Origin: Terriglobia bacterium
Lineage (GTDB): Bacteria > Acidobacteriota > Terriglobia > UBA7540
Length of the DNA: 35,331 nt
Direction of reading: 5' to 3'
Assembly (NCBI GenBank): GCA_020072925.1
Contig: JAIQGA010000160.1
Coordinates: 1 to 35,331, forward strand
The notes beneath the pieces were generated by a model. That model searched no databases and was not told where the DNA came from. It saw only the letters and a list, made by a program, of their open reading frames with translations. Position 1 is the first letter of the stretch. Each line of letters opens with the position of its first letter. A program made the translations under genes and the position numbers. This document shows positions 24,767-31,946 of this stretch, piece after piece.

Positions 24767-25870
24767 CTAGACGTTTTCGGGCATTACCCAGGGCTTCCGA
24801 TATGTCCGCCTCAGGTATTGATTTGCCTCGCGGTCATCTCCGAAGGTCTCTCTGGCGCTGTCGAATACCAGCTTTCGATCTCCCACTCGATAGGAGATAT
24901 TTGCCATGTGACACAGGGCCGCGGAAATATGGCCCTCCTCCGCGTCGGCATTGGGCCGCTTGCGGCTGTGGATACAACTGATGAAGTTACCCAAGTGGGC
25001 CGCCTGCATTGCCGAGAAGGTCTGCTTGTCGCTCGCAATCTTGTGCCCCTCGCGGTCGAAGTGCTGCCATCCGCCTCCGTGGCGGCCCAGAATTAGCATT
25101 CCCTCGCTGCCATGGATTTCAATTCGAGTCCCTATAAAGGGATACCAATCGGGAAACTGCGTCGTACTTTCTCTCACCTCAGTGGGGATCTTGATCATAT
25201 ACGGCGTCCACCACGTCTCCTCGAATACCAGACGCAGCCCGTCGTATTCATAAGTGACAATGGAGGTGTCGGGGGTCTCCGCGATGTCCTTCAAGCAGAG
25301 TTTCCCACCCGCATGATGAACGGACTTCGGAAAAGATACGCCGATGACCCAGCGGGCCAGATCCAATTGATGAACCCCGTCGTCCGTGATGATGCCTCCG
25401 TTGAAGTCCCAGAAAACTCTCCGGAAATACATGGGGTTGTAAGTGCGCAGCGGCCCCGGGCCCAGCCACATGTCCCAATCAAACCCTTCCGGCGGCGCGC
25501 TGTCCGGCGTTTTCTCAACAGGCGCGCGATTCAGCATGTTGTGAACACGAACCAGATGGACACTGCCCAGCTTGCCGGATTGGATCAGTTCCCGCGCGGT
25601 CTCACCATACGAACCGCTGCGGTTTTGCATGCCGACTTGCACCACGCGGTTGTACTTGCGCGCCGCCTGGACCATCTTCCGGCCTTCCCAAATGTCATGC
25701 GAAACTGGCTTTTCCACGTAGATATCCTTGCCCGCCTGGCAGGCCAGTACCGTGGCGAGGGAATGCCAGTGGTCGGGCGTGGCGCAGATCATGGCGTCCA
25801 CGCTCTTGTCTTCCAAGATCCGCCGGAAATCTCCAACCGCCTTCGGCGTTTTTCCTTTCTTGTTCTCCAC
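24767..25870 (-). CDS. Gfo/Idh/MocA oxidoreductase, C-terminal part of an amber-interrupted gene
   Basis: This 367-codon open stretch holds most of a Gfo/Idh/MocA family NAD(P)-dependent oxidoreductase. It has the end of the Rossmann domain (MICATPDHWHSLATVLAC), the catalytic-lysine motif EKPVSHDIWEG, and the C-terminal alpha/beta domain with GGIITDDGVHQLDLARWV, characteristic of the family's sugar-binding His. The N-terminal nucleotide-binding motif lies upstream in the same frame (25916-26116), separated only by a TAG codon. The GTG at 25870 is simply the first possible start after that stop and has no good ribosome site. Intact relatives oxidise or epimerise sugars and often carry a Tat leader. 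As read it is probably non-functional unless the stop is suppressed or is an error. Confidence 0.8.
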   Translation of the reverse strand: MENKKGKTPKAVGDFRRILEDKSVDAMICATPDHWHSLATVLACQAGKDIYVEKPVSHDIWEGRKMVQAARKYNRVVQVGMQNRSGSYGETARELIQSGKLGSVHLVRVHNMLNRAPVEKTPDSAPPEGFDWDMWLGPGPLRTYNPMYFRRVFWDFNGGIITDDGVHQLDLARWVIGVSFPKSVHHAGGKLCLKDIAETPDTSIVTYEYDGLRLVFEETWWTPYMIKIPTEVRESTTQFPDWYPFIGTRIEIHGSEGMLILGRHGGGWQHFDREGHKIASDKQTFSAMQAAHLGNFISCIHSRKRPNADAEEGHISAALCHMANISYRVGDRKLVFDSARETFGDDREANQYLRRTYRKPWVMPENV

Positions 25871-25915
25871 AACCTTCGTGGCTTCGGGAAGCCTCTTCGC
25901 ATTTACGTCACAGAC

Positions 25916-26116
25916 CTAGGCAATTTCAACGTCCGACCTCTCGGCAAAAAACGAAGTCAACTGAGTCCCTCGTCCCCCCACTCCCATAACTCCGACAACT
26001 ACCTTGTCACTCGGCGCCACCGCCTTCGCTGCCGTGCGCCCGCCACTTACCCACAATGCCGCACTGAATCCGCCCTTGACGCTCTGATCCAAAAATCGCC
26101 TCCTGCTCATTGCCAT
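25916..26116 (-). pseudogene. Gfo/Idh/MocA oxidoreductase, N-terminal part ending at an in-frame amber codon
   Basis: This 66-residue open frame starts at an ATG with GGAGG 6 nt upstream. It encodes a twin-arginine leader (SRRRFLDQSVKGGFSAALWV) and the first beta-alpha-beta of the Rossmann fold (VGVMGVGGRGTQL, then SDVEIA). The frame then hits TAG at 25916-25918 and continues without any shift as VCDVNAKRLPEA into the downstream part. In relatives the position after VEIA is often Tyr or Ala, so a single-base change from TAC or TAT is the simplest explanation. Together with 24767-25870 it forms one gene of about 450 codons. Confidence 0.8.
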
Positions 26117-26547
26117 CTTGAACCTCCGGATGAGAGTCTGGACATTGCGGAGGCTATTGATACATCAGTGAGATGGGCGCGTCAACCGAAATCTCCTCGG
26201 TTGCGGCAAATTCCCCGTCGGCAGTGTTGGAACACTCTTTCCGGGGGCTCGAAAAGCTTTGGAGCCAGCCAGGAATCAATGACTGACAGGCAGATTCGAC
26301 GGTGGGAAGAGGCCCCTGCTGGGCTTTTCAAGATTCCCGACACAGGCTGTGCGACTAAATGTCGGGTGATTACGACGCGAAACTATGCGGTAAAGGGTAT
26401 GATGCTTGGGTTGAAATGGCAATCCCAAATGACCATCACTGGATGGTGCGCCGGGAAGGCATCGGTTAAGGACATGGAACCCTTACCTCAACAGTGAGGC
26501 GAGATCCTCGCGGTCCACGTGGAGGACGCGGTTGGAATGCCGAGTTT
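26117..26547. other. 430-bp intergenic stretch without a recognisable gene
   Basis: No coding region is supported here; a long plus-strand frame crossing it is the antisense shadow of the oxidoreductase gene. I see three small inverted repeats: CCCGACA/TGTCGGG (26336-26366, 17-base loop), CCTCA/TGAGG (26486-26499) and GCGAG/CTCGC (26499-26511). The last two lie about 35-60 bp beyond the stop of the nitrilase-family gene on its downstream side and could mark the end of that transcript, although no U tract follows. A promoter for the gene starting at 26116 should lie here, but I cannot point to clear hexamers. Confidence 0.4.
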
Positions 26548-27993
26548 CTAAACTTCAAACCAGCGCCGCGCCTCCCGCGCGATATCCGCTTCGAGAGGAT
26601 CCATGCAGGTTTCTCGGCAGCGACGACCACCGGGAGCGGAGCGCATCGGCCCGCCCCAGGCCGCCGGAGACTGTTTCTTTGCCAAGTCGACGGTGACCAG
26701 AAACAAGCGGACCTCCTCCTCCCTTTGAAAACTGAGGATGGCACTTGGAGCGGCACAGGTTGGATCAGGCCTGTCTTCTCCCGCCTGATGCCCAGCCGAA
26801 TCCCACACCCCGGCAGGGTTACTTAGACTACTAACGGCAATGAAGACGCAATTGTCGGCTGCCCGGGCATGCATCAGTTCCGCATAGTAACCGGCATTAG
26901 GGAAGAGGATCAGTTCCGCACCCTTGAGAGCCAGGATTTCGGCGGTCTTGGGGAACCAACTATCATAGCAGATCATGATCCCGACCTTGCCTAAGTCCGT
27001 TGGAAAGACCGGAAAGCCGCGTCCGGGCGCGGCTCCCATGTCGAGCTCGGGCTCGTAAACCATGTTTTTATCGTAAATCCCAATCAGCTTCCCTTCCCGG
27101 TCGAATAGCGGGGCAGTGTTGAAAACTAGATCACCACGCCAAACGTACGTGGTGCCACTCACATGCATTTTCCATTGGCAGGCTTTCTCCGCCATCAGCC
27201 TTCGAGACGGACCATCCTCAGTTTCGGCCTTCATTGGGTCCTCGATACCGTTGAACATCTCCGGCATCAGAGCCAGGTCCGCGCCTCTGCTCCCGGCAGC
27301 GTCCAGCCATCGCTCCCAGTACTTAAGATCGCCCGTTCCCCAACTGACCGCCAGCTTGACGGGCCGCGGCGCGATCGGCGCACACTCTTCAAGTGAAACC
27401 TGTTCCCACCACACTTTGCCCGTCGCGCTGTAGCGGAAATACAAGCGAACCTCACCATCCAGATCTTTGGGAGGGCCAGGGAAATGCCCTTCGCCAACGA
27501 TCCATTCGCCTTCTTTCCGGTACTGGAAGATGCCGTTGTTGAAGTTCTCCGCGAATACGCCGTGCACGAGATTGCGGTTAATGTCGTCAAGCCCGGAAAA
27601 TCGAAACCGTGCCCGCATGCGGTACGTCTTTCCGCCTGCCATCGAGACGGGATGCCGAAGATAGCCGTAACATTCCCGCCGACCATTGCTCTCGGCCATC
27701 AACTCGCGCTTTCCGTCTTGCCCTGCAACCAACTTGAAGGAGGGCTTGAGCGCCGGATTCCCCGCTACGACGGACCAATTCTCTGGTAATGGCCCGATGG
27801 TCCCTCGGCTGAAATCTCCGTTGGCAATCAGGTTTTTCGATGGCGAATCATCCTTCGAGGCCGCTCCGGGGCTCCCAGCCGGGCTAGGGAAGCCATGTAA
27901 ATCCGACAGGCCGCGATAGAACCGAGCATTACTGAGACCCAGCGTGACGGGAACACCCGCGTACAAAAATTGTCGACGATTCACTCCAGCCAT
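26548..27993 (-). CDS. Tat-exported nitrilase-superfamily hydrolase with an N-terminal carbohydrate-binding-like region
   Basis: This 481-residue protein begins with a twin-arginine leader (NRRQFLYAGVPVTLGLS). Residues about 53-205 (NLIANGDFSRGTIGPLPENW, then beta-strands ending KVWWEQVSLEE) look like a CBM4/9-like jelly-roll sugar-binding module. Residues about 210-450 are a carbon-nitrogen hydrolase with E245 (LMPEMFNG), K309 (IYDKNMVYEPE) and C342 (IMICYDSWFPKT). The enzyme class cleaves amide or carbamoyl C-N bonds, and the fused module suggests a glycan-attached substrate outside the cytoplasm. The ATG has GGGAGG 7 nt upstream. It is the second exported nitrilase-type enzyme in the cluster (the other is at 11455-12579), and only this one has the extra module. 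The substrate is unknown. Confidence 0.87.
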   Translation of the reverse strand: MAGVNRRQFLYAGVPVTLGLSNARFYRGLSDLHGFPSPAGSPGAASKDDSPSKNLIANGDFSRGTIGPLPENWSVVAGNPALKPSFKLVAGQDGKRELMAESNGRRECYGYLRHPVSMAGGKTYRMRARFRFSGLDDINRNLVHGVFAENFNNGIFQYRKEGEWIVGEGHFPGPPKDLDGEVRLYFRYSATGKVWWEQVSLEECAPIAPRPVKLAVSWGTGDLKYWERWLDAAGSRGADLALMPEMFNGIEDPMKAETEDGPSRRLMAEKACQWKMHVSGTTYVWRGDLVFNTAPLFDREGKLIGIYDKNMVYEPELDMGAAPGRGFPVFPTDLGKVGIMICYDSWFPKTAEILALKGAELILFPNAGYYAELMHARAADNCVFIAVSSLSNPAGVWDSAGHQAGEDRPDPTCAAPSAILSFQREEEVRLFLVTVDLAKKQSPAAWGGPMRSAPGGRRCRETCMDPLEADIAREARRWFEV

Positions 27994-28190
27994 CGATGAA
28001 CCTCCCGTGTATTTGTTTCTTTCCTTCCAGGCCCTGGCCTTCGATTCAACTACCTAAGTCCGTCTTCCGCCACCGCCCCATCAGCCGGCGGTTTCACGCA
28101 GGCATCCTTGCAGCCGACATTGCACCCAAGCGCAGAACAAATCTACCTCAGTTCTTCACCCAAGGGAATACGACCACCTCAACCAGCCCC

Positions 28191-29507
28191 CTAGACTTCC
28201 TTGACGATTCGACATTGCGCGGGATGTGCAAAGTCACACCAAACGCCATCGAGCGTACGCGGATCGGGCCGCCCTGCATGGACATAGAAGCGGTAGCGCG
28301 AGCGGTAAGGTTTTCCGACCTCGACACTAAAGGGGCCGAGCGCCGGCGGCGCAAAGCAGAAGTAGGGCTTTTCCGGATGGAGGCGGACCGGCTGCGGAAA
28401 ACGGAAATTACCCGGATGGCTCAGGACGCTGATGCCGCTCAGCTTCCCGTCGACCCAGCCGTACAGATCAACCCAGCGCGGACGGGTTTGATTGCCGTCT
28501 TTCCTGGTCTTCCCCTCACTCGTCAGGTACTCGCTGTTTCTCACGTCGAACCAATTGCGGTGCCCACGGATGGCCAAGCCCCCATACGAATTCTCAAGAA
28601 CCTGCACCGGGTTCTGAGTTGCACAGGATTGAGTCAGCTCCATATCGAAGACGAACGCGTCCGTCAGGTTGTAGACGAACAGTTTCCAGACCTCATGCAA
28701 TGCGGTCTTTCGCCCGCCAAGAGCGTCGAACGCCACGTGCCGCAGCAGAAAAGTAAAGTGGGCGAACACCGCCCCTCCGCCGCTTTCTTCGAACCTTTCG
28801 TGCTCGACCGTCCCCTTCCTTTCGGAGAGTTCCCAGCAGTTGAACTCATGGCCTTCAAAAGTAGCCTTCGACCATGCAAACCAAACGGAGTGCTGGTGCA
28901 GGTGATCCGGAGGAAAGTCGTCCGTGACGGCTTGGCCGAAGGGATTAAACAGCGGGAAAATATAGCCGCTACGTTCAAACACAGAGTGCTGCGGGTCGGG
29001 CGCGGGAACGATCGCGTAATTGTACCGCAACGCCGGACGCCCTGCGACGCTGACGCCCAAGGTTCTGCCATCGTCACTGGTCACCGCGGGCAGGGGCGAG
29101 GGTGGTGCGACCGCGGGCGCGAGAGCATAACGGCGAGTCTGACCGACCTTCAGAACATCGCGAATAAGCCAAACGAGGCGAGGGGAAGAGCCTGAATCAA
29201 TCTGCGCATCAAGCGACTCACCCGTGTCAGTTCGCTTCAGGGTAAAGCGCTGTTCCTCAAGCCACGATTCCGGCAGTGGGAAGAAAACGGGTGAATCCTG
29301 CCGGTCATATTCCCCCGCCTCCACTTCGATGATCAGGGAACGACCCTTCTCCGCTACGCTGCGGGACGATTCCTGCCCGCGTGTAGCGGCCGTCGGGATA
29401 GAGGCGAGTGTTCGTGCTCCCGCCAAAGCACCTATGGCCGTCGTCGAACTCTTCAGGAACTCCCGACGAGAAGTGCGGAACGTTGTCTCATCGCGACGGT
29501 TGGTCAT
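28191..29507 (-). CDS. Tat-exported DUF6807 (PmoA-like) family protein
   Basis: This 438-residue protein has a twin-arginine leader (SRREFLKSSTTAIGALAG). The body is the DUF6807 family, long annotated as PmoA-like without evidence of methane oxidation. Its signatures are PALRYNYAIVPAP, a FERSGYIFPLFNPFGQAVTDDFPPDHLHQHSVWFAW block near residues 195-230 with three His, and a late GLAIRGHRNWFD. It is a beta-rich protein common in sugar-use loci of soil bacteria; the activity is unknown. The gene starts one base after the stop codon of the preceding gene (TGA-C-ATG), so the two are likely translationally coupled. The ribosome site is otherwise weak. Confidence 0.85.
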   Translation of the reverse strand: MTNRRDETTFRTSRREFLKSSTTAIGALAGARTLASIPTAATRGQESSRSVAEKGRSLIIEVEAGEYDRQDSPVFFPLPESWLEEQRFTLKRTDTGESLDAQIDSGSSPRLVWLIRDVLKVGQTRRYALAPAVAPPSPLPAVTSDDGRTLGVSVAGRPALRYNYAIVPAPDPQHSVFERSGYIFPLFNPFGQAVTDDFPPDHLHQHSVWFAWSKATFEGHEFNCWELSERKGTVEHERFEESGGGAVFAHFTFLLRHVAFDALGGRKTALHEVWKLFVYNLTDAFVFDMELTQSCATQNPVQVLENSYGGLAIRGHRNWFDVRNSEYLTSEGKTRKDGNQTRPRWVDLYGWVDGKLSGISVLSHPGNFRFPQPVRLHPEKPYFCFAPPALGPFSVEVGKPYRSRYRFYVHAGRPDPRTLDGVWCDFAHPAQCRIVKEV

Positions 29508-29508
29508 G

Positions 29509-30525
29509 TCACTTGCCTTGGGCCAACGCGCCTTCGGCCGTTATTTCACTAACAGCGCGGACGTTTTCGGTGATCTGGTCGGAAAACTTTGGAACCATTC
29601 CGACGATGGTTGCGTCGGTCGGTTTGATGTTCTTGAACGCATATTGGAACGCGCCGCGGACTTCTTCCGGCGACTGGCACTTTCTTCCCGCCGCCAGAAT
29701 CTTAAACGCCAGGCAAGTGCGGCCGGTTTGGCGAATCACCTTGATCATGCGTTCAGGGTCGGATGCCAGGTAGGCCTCACCGACAGTCTCCACCCCGATT
29801 TCTTTTACGAAATCCTGGGGTGATCGGCTGACGCGATAGAAGCAGGCCATGTAGAAATCCACCGCCCAATTCTTGCTTTCAAGGTATTCGATCACGGCCG
29901 GAATGTGGGTGGAAATGCCCGCGGGGCACCCCAAGTCATGCACATAGTCGATGAAGCGCTTGACCGGATCCAAGGTGCCGGCGGCCCAGCGCTGGTCGGT
30001 GAGCATACCGTGATACGCAATCCCCACGGGATTTAGCTTCCTGGCGTGCCACGCGCACTTCTTGGTAGCCTCAATTTCGTCCAAGGAACCGTTTTCATTT
30101 CCGCTTCCACGCCACGGATCGGCGAGGCAAATCCAGTTCATCTTGCAGCCGGCCTCGCGAATCAACGGGATCTGGCGTTGCGGGGAGGCTCGGTAGTTGC
30201 TCTGCCAGGTATTGATGCCTGCCTTCTCGCAGGCGAGCATGTACTTCACAACCTGCTGATCAGAGAAGTAATCCAGCATGAACTGGTTCAGGAGCGGAGT
30301 CGCATGCGAATAACCAAATTGCGGATTGAACCCTGAAATAAGCCGCGTCACCCGGTACGGTCCAATCGGTACAGTAGGCAAAGCCTGCGCCGATTGGGCT
30401 GTCAAGAGTGGTATGCCGCCCAGGCCCGCAGCCCCACACACTGCGACCTTTAAGAAATCTCTTCGCGAGGGATGAGCGAACGCACGGGTAGCGTGTTCAT
30501 TCGAATTAAGGACGCGCCGTTTCAT
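29509..30525 (-). CDS. Tat-exported TIM-barrel-like protein of unknown function
   Basis: This 338-residue protein has a late twin-arginine leader (SRRDFLKVAVCGAAGLGGI) after a 20-residue N-terminal extension beginning MKRRVLNSNEH. The body shows alternating strand/helix segments (INTWQSNYR, MNWICLAD, PVGIAYHGML, CPAGISTHIP, AVDFYMACFYR, TCLAFKIL), suggesting a TIM barrel, but I do not recognise a named family or catalytic set. The ATG at 30525 follows AAGGTG with good spacing. A TTG at 30564 after AGGAG is an alternative start. It heads the minus-strand run, with DUF6807 immediately after it, and faces away from iolB. Function not assigned. Confidence 0.75.
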   Translation of the reverse strand: MKRRVLNSNEHATRAFAHPSRRDFLKVAVCGAAGLGGIPLLTAQSAQALPTVPIGPYRVTRLISGFNPQFGYSHATPLLNQFMLDYFSDQQVVKYMLACEKAGINTWQSNYRASPQRQIPLIREAGCKMNWICLADPWRGSGNENGSLDEIEATKKCAWHARKLNPVGIAYHGMLTDQRWAAGTLDPVKRFIDYVHDLGCPAGISTHIPAVIEYLESKNWAVDFYMACFYRVSRSPQDFVKEIGVETVGEAYLASDPERMIKVIRQTGRTCLAFKILAAGRKCQSPEEVRGAFQYAFKNIKPTDATIVGMVPKFSDQITENVRAVSEITAEGALAQGK

Positions 30526-30743
30526 GAATGTCACCTTAGGCGAGGGAGGGTCAGAACGGTGCAAGCCATCTCCTACACCTTTTGGTTATCCTTGTCAATA
30601 ATTCCAACGACCTCAGTTTTGCCCCGCAAAACACCGGTTCAGAAAATCCGTTTCCACCACCCCGAGAAGTGATGTAGACTCTGGCGCTTCTTGTAGGTCA
30701 AAGGCCCGGCGAGTTCAGAAGCTGCCGGGTAAGAGGAGACACG
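30526..30743. promoter_or_regulatory. Divergent promoter region between iolB and the minus-strand run
   Basis: This 218-bp gap separates two genes that point away from each other, so it must hold promoters for both. On the minus strand a perfect TTGACA lies near 30594-30599, but the hexamer 17 bp further (TAGGAG) is a poor -10. On the plus side, AGAGGAG (30732-30738) lies 5 nt before the iolB ATG and is a good ribosome site. No convincing operator palindrome was seen. Confidence 0.4.
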
Positions 30744-31583
30744 ATGGATAAAGTCCTCCGCCGGCACGAAAACCATAACCGGCCCCTCGTCGGACCCGAG
30801 CCGAATGTGCTTGGCCTGGTTTACTTCAACCTGGTGCGACTGGGGCGCCATGAGGAGTTTGTGCAGGCGGTTCCGGGCTTTGAAACGGTTTTCGTCGTGA
30901 TGAGCGGCAATTGCAGCATTGAAGTTGATGGCGAACTTTTTTCCGACGTGGGCCAACGCCAGGATATCTGGTCGGGAAACGCTGACTCCGTTTACGCGCC
31001 GAGCGGAGCGCGCGTGCGGGTGGTCTCGAACACGGACGGCACGGAAATCGCCGTCGGAGGCGGAAAGTGCGAAACGCGGTTCAAGGCATTTCGGGTTCCC
31101 CCGGCAGAGGTGGAGATGGTCGATGTGGGCTCTCCGGAGACGCACTCCCATCGACGGATTTTTCACATCTTGGGCCACAACGCCGCGGGCCGGGCGGGGA
31201 ATCTGCTGGTGAGCGAACTTTACGGTGACGGGGGTTGCTGGGCCGGCTATCCGCCCCACAAACACGACACTGAAAATCCTCCGGAAGAGACCCAGTTCGA
31301 GGAGCTTTACCATTACCGCTTCCGCCCCGAGAATGGTTTTGGAGCCCTGCTCCGGTTCTATGAGGACGGAACTTCCGAATGTTATGTAACTCGCTGCGGC
31401 GATACGTTTCTGATCGATAAAGGACTCCATCCCCTCGTCACTTCTCCAGGGCACGAAGAATATATCTTCACTATCCTGGTGGGAAAGCATCACCGGTCGC
31501 TGATTCAGAACTTCCAAGAAGAGTATCGTCATTTGATCAGTTCTATTCCCGGAATCAACGCCATGCGAGATAGTTGGAAGTGA
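30744..31583 (+). CDS. iolB: 5-deoxy-glucuronate isomerase (IolB family)
   Basis: This 279-residue bicupin has the IolB/KduI hallmark: GYPPHKHDTENPPEETQFEE at about 168-187, with metal ligands H172, H174, E187 and H237 (TSPGHEEY). The known reaction isomerises 5-deoxy-D-glucuronate to 2-deoxy-5-keto-D-gluconate in myo-inositol catabolism, in the cytoplasm. The ATG has AGAGGAG upstream. It is one of only two full plus-strand genes. No iolC, D, E, G or J partner is present in the window, so either the rest of the pathway lies elsewhere or this IolB-like isomerase serves a related uronate. The family assignment is strong; the pathway role here is less so. Confidence 0.88.
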   Translation: MDKVLRRHENHNRPLVGPEPNVLGLVYFNLVRLGRHEEFVQAVPGFETVFVVMSGNCSIEVDGELFSDVGQRQDIWSGNADSVYAPSGARVRVVSNTDGTEIAVGGGKCETRFKAFRVPPAEVEMVDVGSPETHSHRRIFHILGHNAAGRAGNLLVSELYGDGGCWAGYPPHKHDTENPPEETQFEELYHYRFRPENGFGALLRFYEDGTSECYVTRCGDTFLIDKGLHPLVTSPGHEEYIFTILVGKHHRSLIQNFQEEYRHLISSIPGINAMRDSWK

Positions 31584-31946
31584 GCAACGGCAGGATTCTC
31601 ACGACGGAAACTTAGCAATGTTTACAGAATATAGGGACATTCTCTGCGGCAGCGCGGGTCGGGGGTGACACCTGGGCACCCGACCGGCGTCTTTCACCTC
31701 TCATAGAGAGGCGCCATGGATAACGAAAAGCCACGATCTTCTGCAATCCCTATGAAGCGCCAACCCGAGTTGACTTTTGTCTCTTGACCCTCAGTCGGAA
31801 GAGGACTACCCTCCCGCCGTCTTGCACAACTGCGAACGCTTTCGCCAAGTATCGCGACGATGGACCAGGCTCAGAAGTTCGGTGCACCCGCACATTGACC
31901 TCGGGAGCACGAATGGAGTCGCGGACTTGTGGCTCAGGAGGGACCA
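31584..31946 (+). other. 363-bp intergenic stretch with two hairpins and a tiny reading frame
   Basis: Downstream of iolB, GGTCGGG (31657-31663) pairs with CCCGACC (31679-31685), followed by CCTCTC-ATA-GAGAGG at 31697-31711. Neither has a U tract, but together they could end the iolB transcript. The GAGAGG of the second hairpin would also serve as a ribosome site for an ATG at 31716 that opens a 23-codon frame (MDNEKPRSSAIPMKRQPELT, ending at 31787). I do not recognise that peptide, and it may be chance. At the right end, AGGAGG at 31936-31941 is the ribosome site of the next gene. Confidence 0.4.

Noticed and set aside
25916-25918. Amber codon as pyrrolysine
   Set aside because: The gene is not a methylamine methyltransferase, the position is a plain Rossmann strand, and no pyl genes are seen. 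A point mutation, suppression or error is simpler.
26336-26366. CCCGACA...TGTCGGG inverted repeat
   Set aside because: The 17-base spacer, the lack of nearby promoter hexamers and the absence of a second copy leave it indistinguishable from chance. It is mentioned only in the intergenic entry.
25112-26497. A 461-codon plus-strand frame
   Set aside because: It lies antisense to the Gfo/Idh gene, has no ribosome site and no recognisable motifs, and its length reflects base composition.
27996-29195. A 399-codon plus-strand frame
   Set aside because: It is the antisense shadow of the DUF6807 gene, which has clear family motifs and a Tat leader.
30639-31532. A 297-codon minus-strand frame
   Set aside because: It is antisense to iolB, whose metal-site motif and ribosome site are unambiguous.
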